In this document: positions 28,957 to 37,864 of the stretch, in pieces
Position numbering within the stretch: position 1 is the stretch's first letter
Layout: each line of letters opens with the position of its first letter
DNA from: Bhargavaea sp. CC-171006
Lineage (GTDB): Bacteria > Bacillota > Bacilli > Bacillales_A > Planococcaceae
Assembly (NCBI RefSeq): GCF_009761675.1
Contig: NZ_QUZH01000022.1
Span: 57,964-121,963, forward strand
Direction of reading: 5' to 3'
Length of the DNA stretch: 64,000 nucleotides
The notes under the pieces: model-generated
The model's input: only the letters and a program-made list of their open reading frames with translations
The model's database searches: none
Told to the model about the DNA's origin: nothing
Made by a program: the position numbers and the translations under genes

Positions 28957-29986
28957 CGCCATCCTCCTTTCCGAGCCGTGCGAGGATCAGGCGCAGCTGA
29001 AAATAGCTGAGTCCGGGAAACGACCTTTTCAGAACGCTCAACTTGCGAGTGGCCAGGCGGCCGGCTTCGTTTCTGACAGCCTCTACGTTTTCCGTCTCCG
29101 TGAATTTGTGAAGCGGGAACTTCTGATCATTAATCGCGATTTCGACGAAATGATCTTCGATTGTGCTCATTTTCAAGTTTCTTTGCTGAGAAATTTCCTC
29201 CATGCTCAACCCGGCCCGGTATAGCTCTTCTGTTTTCTTGGCAGAACCGGTGAGCGGACTTTCCGCACGGACGCCCTGCGAGAGAGCGGAAAGCAGCGGA
29301 GTCGGCCGTTCTGCAATCCCATCTAGCCAGATATGGAGCGTTTCCACCCATTCTACCTTCAGATCCATTTCGGGCATACTAGTCAGTTCGGAAAGCTGAC
29401 GCCAAGTCAAGCCGGACATGCCTTTTCCCGTCAGGCGGGAGACAAACCTGGAGAGCCGGTCGTCCCCCAACCCCGTGGCTTCCAATCCGTTGCGAACCTC
29501 CAATGCAATGTCCTCGGGCGTTCTTCCCCTGAGGATGGTCGCAAACAGATGCCTTACCTCCCGCTGAACAACCGGATCAGTGGTAACCGGCATGAACGTC
29601 CGGTCCCCCGCCGACAGATGGGAAACTGTCTGCACGGTAAGGGCGAGCCTTGCGAAAAACAGCTGCTCCATGCCCCGGTATACCCAGCCGTTCAGTCGGA
29701 CCGGTCCGATTGACGCGGCCCTCGTTTTACCGGCCGTGGTCAGAAAAACGGTCTTATCCTCTTCTTCGGCAATCAGACCGGAAGAAAGCAGCCGCCGGTA
29801 GGCCAGGTCAAAATCATTTGAATGCAAAGAAGGCAGCATCCCGAAAAACGGATGCAGCCTGTAATACTCCGTGTCCTGGAGCGTCTGGCCCGACCGCTTC
29901 CCCTTCATAAGGTGGAAGGCGGCGTGCTTGTAGCGCTCGCCGTCCAGACGGCTGATGATGTTCAATAAAATGTCATCGAAGCTCAT
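28895..29986 (-). CDS. ypbB: YpbB-like helix-turn-helix protein
   Basis: A 363-residue protein in the ferredoxin-ypbB-recS cluster. A C-terminal helix-turn-helix (about 255-290: ELYRAGLSMEEISQQRNLKMSTIEDHFVEIAI) resembles the HTH fused to RecQ helicases in other bacteria. This suggests it works with RecS on DNA, possibly as a detached RecQ C-terminal partner (inference). The N-terminal two thirds match no domain that I recognise. Its end overlaps the recS start, indicating translational coupling. Confidence 0.85.
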   Translation of the reverse strand: MSFDDILLNIISRLDGERYKHAAFHLMKGKRSGQTLQDTEYYRLHPFFGMLPSLHSNDFDLAYRRLLSSGLIAEEEDKTVFLTTAGKTRAASIGPVRLNGWVYRGMEQLFFARLALTVQTVSHLSAGDRTFMPVTTDPVVQREVRHLFATILRGRTPEDIALEVRNGLEATGLGDDRLSRFVSRLTGKGMSGLTWRQLSELTSMPEMDLKVEWVETLHIWLDGIAERPTPLLSALSQGVRAESPLTGSAKKTEELYRAGLSMEEISQQRNLKMSTIEDHFVEIAINDQKFPLHKFTETENVEAVRNEAGRLATRKLSVLKRSFPGLSYFQLRLILARLGKEDGDDGHDNAGKSEQPAQTGHRI

Positions 29987-30073
29987 GGCACGCCTCCGCG
30001 GTATAAAGTGTTATCATTGGTATTGATGCAAAGCCGGTTCTGCCGAATGCAGGACACGGGATTCACTAGATAA

Positions 30074-30340
<267 letters not shown>

Positions 30341-30358
30341 CCGGAATATTATCTGTCG

Positions 30359-30404
30359 AACTGCAGCCAAGGAGAGCGCAATGCTCCCTTGGCTGCAGTT
30401 TTTT
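30359..30404 (+). terminator. Terminator after ferredoxin gene (CTGCAG-ended hairpin)
   Basis: Plus-strand stem aactgcagccaa/ttggctgcagtt with inner pairs, then T6. The outer arms end in CTGCAG, a feature shared with hairpins at 40446 and 63943. Confidence 0.92.
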
Positions 30405-30436
30405 CCATGTACATTTTTCTTAAGGGCGGTTCGTGC

Positions 30437-30540
30437 TTTTCGTACGCGGACTTCTTACGTAAACTTCACGATTTCGTGCATCAACTTGGGAGGCGCCCCC
30501 CATATTTTCGTAAGCGAGCTTCCCGTTTTCATGCGGGCCG
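30437..30540. repeat. Degenerate ~18-bp repeat array between fer and ribU
   Basis: The units TTTTCGTACGCGGACTTC (30437) and TTTTCGTAAGCGAGCTTC (30505) agree at 15 of 18 positions. Weaker copies are TTACGTAAACTTCACGA (30455), TTTCGTGCATCAACTTGG (30472) and a partial TTTTCATGCGGG (30526). The units at 30437, 30455 and 30472 are directly adjacent. The array fills most of the roughly 310-base gap between the fer stop and the ribU stop. No reading frame with coding character covers it. Confidence 0.6.
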
Positions 30541-30580
30541 CCATGCTCGGGAGCAGGCTGTGACAGTCCCGGGAAATGCG

Positions 30581-30618
30581 AAAAGGGACCGTTCCGGATT
30601 TATTCCGGAACGGTCCCT
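30581..30618 (-). terminator. Terminator after ribU
   Basis: Minus strand: perfect stem of about 14 bp (agggaccgttccgg and its complement) with a 7-base loop, followed by four T. Confidence 0.92.
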
Positions 30619-30652
30619 GAATAGGTATAGGTTCGTGGGCCGCTCCCGGGGG

Positions 30653-31237
30653 TTATCCCAGGAAGACGGCACGCTGCTTTTCGATCCAGCGATGCATGCT
30701 GCGGAACAGGAGCAGGATGATGGCTGCAAGGATGATCCCTTTCAGCAGGTTGAACGGCAAGATGCCGAGTACAATCATCTGGTACAGTTCCTCGCCCGAC
30801 ATGACCGGGAAGTTCATGAACTTCACATAAAGCGGAAGGAACAGCACGTAGTTCAGCAGGCTCATGCCAACCGCCATTGAAATGGTACCGAGGATCAGGC
30901 CGGTCGTCATCCCTTTGGCATTAGACAGGCGGTGATACACCCACCATACCGGAAGGATGAATAGGACACCGGTTGCGAAGTTGGCCATATGGCCGACCGG
31001 TACACCGGTCGGGCTGCCCGAGAACAGCCAGTCCAGAACGTTTTTCAGCAGTTCAACGAGGATACCGGCTACCGGTCCCATTGTGATTGCCGCGATGATG
31101 GCCGGCACTTCACTGAAGTCGACTTGCAGGAATGCCGGGAACGGCGGCAGCGGGAAATTGAACAGCATAAGCACAAACGAGATACTGCTCAGCATGGCAA
31201 TTGCGATCATCGACCGCAGGCGCAAATTTTTCTTCAT
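30653..31237 (-). CDS. ribU: Riboflavin ECF transporter substrate-binding subunit
   Basis: S component of an energy-coupling factor transporter that imports riboflavin. Six hydrophobic segments are seen over 194 residues. FPAFLQVDFSEVPAIIAAITMGPVAGILVEL is typical of RibU (quoted in part here: VDFSEVPAIIA, GPVAGILVELLKN). The ATG at 31237 lies ten bases after AAGGAG; upstream in-frame codons are in the leader RNA. It is preceded by an FMN riboswitch, direct evidence for control by flavin level. In B. subtilis it is also next to fer (ypaA). Confidence 0.94.
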   Translation of the reverse strand: MKKNLRLRSMIAIAMLSSISFVLMLFNFPLPPFPAFLQVDFSEVPAIIAAITMGPVAGILVELLKNVLDWLFSGSPTGVPVGHMANFATGVLFILPVWWVYHRLSNAKGMTTGLILGTISMAVGMSLLNYVLFLPLYVKFMNFPVMSGEELYQMIVLGILPFNLLKGIILAAIILLLFRSMHRWIEKQRAVFLG

Positions 31238-31306
31238 GATACTTTCTCTCCTTCTGTTGATCCTCTTCAACGAAGGAAGGACGACGGCCCCGATCACCTG
31301 CCCCAA

Positions 31307-31339
31307 ATCAAAACCCCTGAACGGAAATCCGTCCAGGGG
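31307..31339 (-). terminator. Riboswitch-controlled terminator in the ribU leader
   Basis: Minus strand: stem cccctggacgg/ccgttcagggg (one wobble), 4-base loop, then a short T-rich tail. Its position between riboswitch and ribU fits FMN-triggered premature termination. Confidence 0.8.
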
Positions 31340-31403
31340 AGAAAGGCAAGCTTAATACAGGCGTCACCTGTCCGCAAAATGCAGACGGAAACAGCCGTGC
31401 CTT

Positions 31404-31531
31404 CACCTTCTCCCATCCAGACTTTACTGTCGGCTTTGGAATCTCACCAAATCCTGCCTTGCGGCTCGCGGGCTTAGGGGCATGAATGCCCCATCACCGC
31501 CGGTCGGGAATTTCACCCAGCCCCGAAGATG
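31404..31531 (-). ncRNA. FMN riboswitch (RFN element)
   Basis: On the minus strand all hallmark RFN blocks occur in order: ggggctgggtgaaattccc, then gaccggcggtgat, then agcccgcgagcc, then ggatttggtgagattcc, and finally gccgacagtaaagtctggatgggagaagg. FMN binding to this aptamer turns off flavin synthesis or uptake genes. It controls ribU directly downstream, through the terminator at 31307-31339. No other rib gene is linked. Confidence 0.97.
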
Positions 31532-31564
31532 AATCAATATGTGGTTATTTTTAATTACAACCCT

Positions 31565-31593
31565 ATCATACGAAAAGACAAAGGATTTGTAAA
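31565..31593 (-). promoter_or_regulatory. Sigma-A promoter of the ribU leader
   Basis: TTTACA, 17 bases, TATGAT on the minus strand. It lies about 35 bases before the RFN element, so transcription starts just ahead of the aptamer. Confidence 0.85.
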
Positions 31594-31837
31594 CCGTTTT
31601 GTTTGAATTTGTTGCTAAATAGAGGAACCTTGATCCTTCTTGATGTCAGTCGTGATAAGAGTGAGCTGGAAGACCATCATATTCATGATGAAAAAAGTAA
31701 CCGGCACGGACTTGATCGCTTACCGCATGAAGCGGATCTCGGCATCCCGTTTCTTTCTCGTGGGAGCTCCCCGCCTTCCATGCCGGTTTCTATATTATGA
31801 AGTTGTTCATTAGCCGGTCCCTGCATTAAACTCAGGA
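31594..31837. other. Spacer between gntP and the ribU promoter
   Basis: About 245 bases with no credible gene. On the minus strand a far-spaced pair accggca/tgccggt, with an inner ccgc...gcgg hairpin, ends near 31690 in a T-rich run and may terminate the gntP operon. A frame open on the minus strand continues antisense to gntP's end, but I see no start or family resemblance. Confidence 0.4.
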
Positions 31838-33196
31838 TTAAATGAACCAGCTGATGATAAAGACAACAGAGAATCCGACCAAACCGATAATCGTTTCCAT
31901 GACAGTCCAAGATTTTAATGTCTGAGCTTCCGTCATTCCAAAGAACCTGTTGACGAGCCAGAATCCCGAGTCATTTACATGGGAAAAGACTGTAGCACCG
32001 CTCGCTATGGCAATAGCAATCAGACCCAACTGAGGTTGTGAAACCTGTGCAAGATCTAGAAGCGGTGCCATAAGTCCGGCACCTGTCACCATGGCTACAG
32101 TGGCCGAGCCTTGTGCAACACGGACAAATGTAGTCATAAGGAACGCGATGACGATTAGCGGTAGACTTGTCCCGGCAAGCAGATTTCCCATAACATCACC
32201 GACTCCACTGTCTATCAGCATTTGCTTGAAAACACCACCTGCACCGGTGATGAGGATAATGATTCCTGCCGGTTCCAATGATTTGGTGGCTACTGTCTGG
32301 ACTTCGTCTCTTGTATAGCCCCTTCTCGTTCCAAGCAGCCAGAAAGTGAGTAGGGCTGTGATGATAAGTGCGACAAACGGGTGACCCACAAACTGAATTG
32401 CGGTCGATACAGCGCCGCCACCTTCGCCGACAATCACTTCAGTCAGAGTAGAAGCGAGAATTAAAAGTAAAGGAATTAGTATGAGCGAGAACACCAAGCC
32501 GAAACTCGGCAAGTCTTTCTCCTCTTTTAATGTCGCCAGCTCACCATCTAATTTCTGATAATCAGGTACTTCGAGATGGATTTTATCAGCAATATATTTT
32601 CCGAACATTGGTCCTGCAATAGCCATTGCAGGTAATCCTGCAATCACACCGAAAAGAATCACCCACCCAAGGTCGACACCGAGCATCGAAGCAACCGTCA
32701 TTGGCCCGGGTGTAGGAGGAACGAAACTATGGGTGACGGCCAGGCCAGCCAAAAGTGGAATTCCATAGTAGAGCAGAGACTTCTTTGTCTTTTGTGCGAG
32801 CGAATAAACGATAGGAATAAGAATAACGAGTGCAACATCAAGGAAAATTGGTATAGACACCAAGAATCCTGTAAGACCGAGCGCCCATTGTGAGCGCTTT
32901 TCCCCAAAACGATTTACAAGCGTTAATGCTAACCGCTCGGCTCCGCCCGATACTTTAAGCAACTCACCAAACATCGCCCCTAAGCCTACGACTACAGCAA
33001 TAAACCCGAGAGTACCGCCCATTCCGCTTTCAATGGTCGCAACAACATCCATCACATCCATACCAGCTGCAACACCAATAAACAAGCTGGCAATTAGCAA
33101 TGCGATAAACGCCTGCAATTTCACTTTCATTACAAGGAACAGAAGAAGTGCAATTCCGATTACAGTTGCCACAATCAGCCATGTATCGTGAGACAT
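31838..33196 (-). CDS. gntP: Sugar-acid permease, GntP family
   Basis: Proton-coupled uptake of gluconate-type sugar acids. About 12 hydrophobic segments across 452 residues, with GntP signatures such as GLGAMFGELLKVSGGAERLA, SIPIFLDVALVILIP and HSFVPPTPGP, plus HVNDSGFWLV near the end. Last gene of the IclR operon (iclR-kinase-aldolase-dehydratase-permease), 14 bases after dgoD. Given those enzymes, D-galactonate is the most likely substrate; gluconate is also possible because gnd and gntK are nearby. Confidence 0.9.
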   Translation of the reverse strand: MSHDTWLIVATVIGIALLLFLVMKVKLQAFIALLIASLFIGVAAGMDVMDVVATIESGMGGTLGFIAVVVGLGAMFGELLKVSGGAERLALTLVNRFGEKRSQWALGLTGFLVSIPIFLDVALVILIPIVYSLAQKTKKSLLYYGIPLLAGLAVTHSFVPPTPGPMTVASMLGVDLGWVILFGVIAGLPAMAIAGPMFGKYIADKIHLEVPDYQKLDGELATLKEEKDLPSFGLVFSLILIPLLLILASTLTEVIVGEGGGAVSTAIQFVGHPFVALIITALLTFWLLGTRRGYTRDEVQTVATKSLEPAGIIILITGAGGVFKQMLIDSGVGDVMGNLLAGTSLPLIVIAFLMTTFVRVAQGSATVAMVTGAGLMAPLLDLAQVSQPQLGLIAIAIASGATVFSHVNDSGFWLVNRFFGMTEAQTLKSWTVMETIIGLVGFSVVFIISWFI

Positions 33197-33210
33197 TTAT
33201 GAATCCCCCC

Positions 33211-34359
33211 TTACCATTCAGCTATGCTGCCGTCTTCGTGTGTCCAAACCGGGTTCTTCCAGTTGTGACCAATCTTACTTCTTTCACGAACGTAATCTTC
33301 GTTGATTTCAATTCCAAGACCCGGACCATCTGGAATCTTGATAAAGCCATCAACGTACTCAAATACGGAAACGTCTGAAACGTAATCCAGAATGTCATTG
33401 CCCTTGTTGTAGTGAATCCCCAGGCTCTGCTCCTGGATCACCGCATTATGACAAGTAGCATCGACCTGAAGGCATGCCGCGAGTGCAATCGGCCCGAGCG
33501 GGCAGTGAGGAGCGGCCGCAACATCATAAGCTTCTGCCATGGAAATGATTTTTTTGCACTCTGTAATCCCTCCCGCGTGTGAAAGATCGGGCTGAATGAT
33601 ATCCGCATAACCGTCCTGAAGTAGCCGCTTGAACTCCCATCTCGAAAACATCCGCTCACCTGTTGCTATTGGAATCACCGTATGCATGGCGATGTCACGG
33701 AGTGCTTCATTGTTTTCCGGAAGGACAGGCTCCTCTATGAACATCGGGTTGAATTGCTCAAGCTCTTTTGCAAGAACTTTCGCCATCGGTTTGTGAACGC
33801 GGCCATGAAAATCAATTCCGATTCCAAAATCTTTCCCGCATGCTTCCCGAATTGCGGCAACGCGCTCTAGGACTTCATCCACTTTACTGTGCCTGTCTAT
33901 GTACTGGAGCTCTTCGGTTGCGTTCATTTTCACTGCTGAAATTCCTTGGCGCTGAAGTTCAAGTGATGCTTCCCCGACTTCAGCTGGCCGGTCACCGCCG
34001 ACCCAGGAATAGACCTTCATCTTTTCCTTCGCTTTCCCCCCCAGAAGCTGATGTACCGGTGCATTGTAAAATTTCCCTTTTATGTCCCATAGGGCCTGGT
34101 CAATCCCTGATATAGCACTCATAAGGATGGGTCCGCCCCTGTAAAATCCGGAACGGTACATTTCATTCCAAAGGCCTTCAATATTCATGGGGTCCTTGCC
34201 TATCAATGTATCCAAGATTTCAGACGTGGCCGCTTTGACAGTCTCTGCCTTGCCTTCAATGATCGGCTCGCCCCATCCGGTAATTCCCTCATCTGTTTCC
34301 ACCTTAAGAAAAAGCCAGCGCGGTGGAACAGTAAACAATTCGTAACTTTTAATCTTCAT
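33211..34359 (-). CDS. dgoD: D-galactonate dehydratase
   Basis: Enolase-superfamily enzyme that dehydrates D-galactonate to 2-keto-3-deoxygalactonate. The sequence closely follows E. coli DgoD along its length ([50 protein letters not shown]). Metal and acid/base motifs are [21 protein letters not shown], the [10 protein letters not shown] histidine and the [10 protein letters not shown] glutamate. 382 residues. The start overlaps the aldolase stop by 11 bases, with GAGGAG upstream. Confidence 0.95.
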   Translation of the reverse strand: MKIKSYELFTVPPRWLFLKVETDEGITGWGEPIIEGKAETVKAATSEILDTLIGKDPMNIEGLWNEMYRSGFYRGGPILMSAISGIDQALWDIKGKFYNAPVHQLLGGKAKEKMKVYSWVGGDRPAEVGEASLELQRQGISAVKMNATEELQYIDRHSKVDEVLERVAAIREACGKDFGIGIDFHGRVHKPMAKVLAKELEQFNPMFIEEPVLPENNEALRDIAMHTVIPIATGERMFSRWEFKRLLQDGYADIIQPDLSHAGGITECKKIISMAEAYDVAAAPHCPLGPIALAACLQVDATCHNAVIQEQSLGIHYNKGNDILDYVSDVSVFEYVDGFIKIPDGPGLGIEINEDYVRERSKIGHNWKNPVWTHEDGSIAEW

Positions 34360-34987
34360 ATCGATCCAGCTCCTCTTTAAATAACTTCACCCGGCTTGCA
34401 AGGTCATCAAGAAATTCTTTACTGACAGCCTGTTTTGTTCTGACAAGCGACGAACCAAGCCCTACAGCCTTTGCACCTGCCTTTAGGAAATGGTTGATAT
34501 TCTGATGATTTACACCGCCCGTCGGCAGTAGATTCAGCATGTCCAGAGGAGCCAAAACATCCTTGATGTAGCTTTCCTTCAGACCTCCTGCAGGAAAGAC
34601 TTTGATGAGTTCAGCTCCGTTTGAATGGGCATTGTAGATTTCGGTTGGTGTGTAGCAACCCGGAATGTAAAGAACGTTCTCTTCACTGCAAAGCTGCAGG
34701 ATTTCATGACTGTATACGGGAGCAAGAAGGAATTTGGCCCCGATATCAATACATTCTTTTGCATCTTCTTTTGTAAGCACGGTCCCTGCACCGAGAAGGA
34801 TGCGATCACCGAACTCCTCATTCAAAACACGAAGAGTGTTTTTGGCATCGGGTGAATTCAGGGTTGCCTCAATAACCGAAAAATCGTTATGTACGAGTGT
34901 TTCTACAATCTTCACGGTATCTTCCGTTCCATAACCCCTGATAATCCCGATCATCCTGTGCTCAATGATTTGTTGAAGGACAGTCAT
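34349..34987 (-). CDS. dgoA: 2-dehydro-3-deoxy-6-phosphogalactonate aldolase (KDPG/KHG family)
   Basis: Class I aldolase giving pyruvate and glyceraldehyde 3-phosphate from a phosphorylated 2-keto-3-deoxy sugar acid. Family motifs are IIRGYG, EATLNSP, GAGTVLT, the Schiff-base lysine in [10 protein letters not shown] and LPTGGVN. 212 residues. KDPG and KDPGal aldolases share this fold, so substrate is assigned from linkage to dgoD (inference). It lies 11 bases downstream of the kinase gene. Confidence 0.87.
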   Translation of the reverse strand: MTVLQQIIEHRMIGIIRGYGTEDTVKIVETLVHNDFSVIEATLNSPDAKNTLRVLNEEFGDRILLGAGTVLTKEDAKECIDIGAKFLLAPVYSHEILQLCSEENVLYIPGCYTPTEIYNAHSNGAELIKVFPAGGLKESYIKDVLAPLDMLNLLPTGGVNHQNINHFLKAGAKAVGLGSSLVRTKQAVSKEFLDDLASRVKLFKEELDRYED

Positions 34988-34997
34988 TCAAATTCGC

Positions 34998-35951
34998 CTA
35001 CCTCTCCACTGTTTCATCAGAATTAATTGTTTTCAGCAGCACCGACAGCTGTTTTCTTGACGGGAACCCCTCATAGTCACCGGTAAACTGCGTGATGTAA
35101 CCGCCCAGGAAGCAAGCTTCCTTCACCGACTGCTCAGGAGGCTTCCCGTTCAGGATGCCGGATACGTATCCGGAACTGAAGGCATCCCCTGCCCCTACCG
35201 GATCGATTTCTTCAAAGATTTGGGGATTACTTACTCTTCCTGACTCGCCATTGACAAAGTAGGCAGCCCCTTCCTTTCCAAGCTTGATGACAACATTCTT
35301 GCAGCCGATATTCTTAAAATCTTCGATGGCCCGGACAGGATCATGATGACCGAGCAGCAGTGCCGCTTCCGCTTTCCCAATGATGAGGTCGTCAACATAG
35401 GGCAGGAATCGCAGTATCGTGCTTCTCGCCTCTTCTGCACTCCAGAGTTTCAGCCTGATATTCGGGTCAAAAACGACGCGGACATGCTCATCTTTCAACC
35501 GGTCCACGATTTCAAAGAGCATCTTTCTTGCAGAATCACTAATGGCCAGCGTAATTCCAGTCAAATAAAGGACTTTGGCTTTCCTGATCTGCTCGAAATC
35601 AAGGTCTGCGCCGGTCATCCGGCTTGCCGCCGAACCTTCACGGTAATAAGTCACACTGACATTGCTGTTCGGCAATATCTCCTTGAAAAAGATACCGGTG
35701 CGGTATTCCGTACGCCGCACTTGAGACGTATCCACCCCTTCTGCACGGACAGCCCGCAGGATCAGTTCTCCCAGTTCGTCAGAACCGAGTGCAGAAATCC
35801 AGGATACTTGATGGCCCAACCTGCTGAGTCCGATCAGCGTATTCGACTCTGCTCCTGCAATATGGGGCTTAAATGATTCGGCATGTCGGATATACCCCCT
35901 CGGCTCATTAATTAAAGCAACCATGGTTTCACCGATTGATACAACATCCAC
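34998..35951 (-). CDS. kdgK: 2-keto-3-deoxygluconate/galactonate kinase (PfkB family)
   Basis: Ribokinase-fold sugar kinase of 317 residues, with N-terminal VSIGETMVAL, GAESNTLIGLSRLG, VFDPNIRLKLW and the C-terminal anion-hole signature DPVGAGDAFSSGYVSG. It should phosphorylate the DgoD product before the aldolase acts. The start is a GTG (35951) eight bases after GGAGG. The iclR stop is one base away, so they are coupled. The exact substrate (KDG or KDGal) is inferred from context. Confidence 0.87.
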   Translation of the reverse strand: MDVVSIGETMVALINEPRGYIRHAESFKPHIAGAESNTLIGLSRLGHQVSWISALGSDELGELILRAVRAEGVDTSQVRRTEYRTGIFFKEILPNSNVSVTYYREGSAASRMTGADLDFEQIRKAKVLYLTGITLAISDSARKMLFEIVDRLKDEHVRVVFDPNIRLKLWSAEEARSTILRFLPYVDDLIIGKAEAALLLGHHDPVRAIEDFKNIGCKNVVIKLGKEGAAYFVNGESGRVSNPQIFEEIDPVGAGDAFSSGYVSGILNGKPPEQSVKEACFLGGYITQFTGDYEGFPSRKQLSVLLKTINSDETVER

Positions 35952-35952
35952 T

Positions 35953-36708
35953 TCACGCACCTCCCAAATACCCCTGAGTAATTGAAATTCTCTTTGCTGC
36001 ATCTGTGATTTCATCAATCACCAGCTGGTGCTTTTCGAGAATTCTATCCTTTCCGCCGGCGCAGCTAAGTGCCGCAATAATCTTTCCCGATTCATCAAAA
36101 ATCGGAGCGGCAATACAATAGATCCCCTGCTCACCTTCTTCATCATCAATGACAAAGCCTTCGTTCCTGTAGCTTTCTGCTGCTCTCTTGAGCTCATCAG
36201 GATCGGTGATGGTATTTCGCGTATGCCTTTTCATCTCAATTTCTTCAATCAGCCGATCCGATGTTTCACGATTTTCGAATGCAAGAAACGTCTTTCCCAA
36301 TCCCGTGCAATAAAGCGGTTTTCTCGATCCAGGCTGTGCAGCCGTCCTCATCGATTGATCACTGTCAACTTTCGCAAGATAAATCACTTCTTTACCGGAG
36401 CGGATCCCCAGGAACAGGGTCTCACCGGTTCTTTGGATGGTCTGCTTTAAAACCGGGATGCTGACACTATATATGTCATTGCTGACCCTTGCCCTGTTTC
36501 CTGCTGTGATTAGCTTGTGACCCAACTTGTAACGGTTTGCCTGGTCTTTTGTCAGGTATTGCTTCCGCATCATTGTGCTGAGAAGCTGAGACATGCTGCT
36601 TTTGGGAATCCCCAGACATTCGGACAGTTCCATAAGAGTTGCGGGCTCTTCAGCATTCACCAGGTAATCGATTACGTCCATGACACGTTCTGCAGATTTA
36701 ACTGACAT
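35953..36708 (-). CDS. IclR-family transcriptional regulator of the sugar-acid operon
   Basis: An N-terminal winged helix-turn-helix (about residues 5-65, with ATLMELSECLGIPKSSMSQLL) precedes an IclR effector domain (ITAGNRARVSNDIYSVSIPVLKQTIQRTG, then the small-molecule pocket region ending CAGGKDRI). 251 residues from ATG 36708, which has GGAGGTGA upstream. First gene of the operon. Two inverted repeats lie between its promoter and start, so it probably represses itself and the catabolic genes until a galactonate-derived inducer binds (inference). Confidence 0.9.
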   Translation of the reverse strand: MSVKSAERVMDVIDYLVNAEEPATLMELSECLGIPKSSMSQLLSTMMRKQYLTKDQANRYKLGHKLITAGNRARVSNDIYSVSIPVLKQTIQRTGETLFLGIRSGKEVIYLAKVDSDQSMRTAAQPGSRKPLYCTGLGKTFLAFENRETSDRLIEEIEMKRHTRNTITDPDELKRAAESYRNEGFVIDDEEGEQGIYCIAAPIFDESGKIIAALSCAGGKDRILEKHQLVIDEITDAAKRISITQGYLGGA

Positions 36709-36721
36709 CACTTCACCTCCA

Positions 36722-36757
36722 AGTTCACATATGAGAACTCCGTTCCTGTTTATGAAC
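36722..36757 (-). promoter_or_regulatory. Twin inverted-repeat operator of the IclR operon
   Basis: Two dyads share the same arms and spacing: AGTTC-N8-GAACT at 36722-36739 and GTTC-N8-GAAC at 36742-36757. Their centres are 19 bp apart, near two helical turns. They occupy the expected transcription start and leader, where a bound regulator would block transcription. Confidence 0.7.
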
Positions 36758-36766
36758 TTGTTAACT

Positions 36767-36795
36767 AATATAATATTCAGTTTTTCAGTTGTCAA
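36767..36795 (-). promoter_or_regulatory. Sigma-A promoter of the IclR sugar-acid operon
   Basis: Minus strand reads TTGACA, 17 bases, TATATT: a perfect -35 and a good -10. The operator pair begins about ten bases downstream. Confidence 0.88.
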
Positions 36796-36879
36796 TAGCG
36801 TTAATGAAAACCTTTCCAAAAAAACGATCCGGCAGTGTATATGGAATCCTTCCCCGGCACTTGTGAGGTATTTTAAGTT

Positions 36880-37734
36880 TTATATCCGCTTAAGAGCGAT
36901 GGCTTTCCTCATCTGTTCCAAGGCTTCCCTTCCTGCATCGCCTCTTGCCATCATGACGTTTGTGTACAGAGCATCCATCAGACTCAACTGGGCAATCCTC
37001 GAGGCGAGCGCCTCCGACCGGAAATCGGTTTCTTCTGACACCGTGAACAGCTTTACATCCGCTGCCTTGGACAAAGGGGATATAGCTTGGTTGGTGATGC
37101 CGATAATAGGAACTTGCCGTTCTTTGATGACACGGATGACATCGAGCGTATCTTTAGTCGAGCCTGTGTGAGAGACCACAATAGCGAGATCTTCACGCCC
37201 CAGTCGTGCAGCCGACATAATTTGCAGGTGAGAATCCATGTTGCTGAAGGCAGAGAGACCGGCCCTCAGAAATTTGTGATAACCGTCAAGCGCGACAATA
37301 GCGGATCCACCGTTCCCAAAAAACCCGATTGTCCGAGCTTCAACAACAAACTTAACGGCCCGCTCCATTTCCTTTTCATCGTGCACCGCCAATGTGTCTT
37401 CGAGGCTTTTCATATTTGATCGAATGACTTTTTCAGTAATTGCGCTGACCGAGTCGTCTGCATGAATCTTTTCATGAATGTCTTCGAGGGGAGTAATCAC
37501 CTCTGACGCAAGTGCAATTTTAAATGACTGGAAACCACTAAAACCGGTTTTCTGGCAAAACCTGAAAACAGTAGAGTCAGCAACACCTAGTTCCTCCGAT
37601 AACTGACTGATCGTCATATGAATGATATTTCTTGGATTCTCGAGTATATAAGCAGCAATGACCGCTTCCTTGCCCCTTAAACGATTAATGTTTGTACGAA
37701 TCGAAGCAAGTGCCCGTTTGGGTTCCTGTGACAA
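36880..37734 (-). CDS. RpiR-family transcriptional regulator (HTH plus SIS domain)
   Basis: Helix-turn-helix region (about residues 35-70: TISQLSEELGVADSTVFRFCQKTGFSGFQ) followed by a sugar-isomerase (SIS) domain that binds phosphosugars (IGFFGNGGSAIVA, VSHTGSTKDTLDVIR). Divergent from gnd-gntK, so it probably senses 6-phosphogluconate or a related sugar phosphate and controls them. The start is uncertain. TTG 37734 was chosen because GGAGG lies seven bases upstream; ATGs at 37752 and 37776 have no ribosome site. Confidence 0.85.
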   Translation of the reverse strand: MSQEPKRALASIRTNINRLRGKEAVIAAYILENPRNIIHMTISQLSEELGVADSTVFRFCQKTGFSGFQSFKIALASEVITPLEDIHEKIHADDSVSAITEKVIRSNMKSLEDTLAVHDEKEMERAVKFVVEARTIGFFGNGGSAIVALDGYHKFLRAGLSAFSNMDSHLQIMSAARLGREDLAIVVSHTGSTKDTLDVIRVIKERQVPIIGITNQAISPLSKAADVKLFTVSEETDFRSEALASRIAQLSLMDALYTNVMMARGDAGREALEQMRKAIALKRI

Positions 37735-37805
37735 CTGACTTCCTCCAGTCATGCTTGGTATTGTAGATATTGTCATTATATCGAATAAATTTCCGTATGG
37801 GTGAA

Positions 37806-37833
37806 TTGATTACAGAATTTTTTTTGATATACT
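37806..37833 (+). promoter_or_regulatory. Promoter of gnd-gntK
   Basis: TTGATT, 16 bases, TATACT on the plus strand, about 30 bases before the gnd ATG. The spacer is one base short of optimum, and a T8 tract lies within it. Confidence 0.65.
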
Positions 37834-37864
37834 TGATTAAATATAAAAATTGAGGTGAGCGCGA

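Noticed and set aside
31683..31910. Minus-strand 75-codon frame overlapping the gntP end
   Set aside because: Its first part is gntP in another frame and the remainder is a polar stretch without a ribosome site or resemblance to any family.
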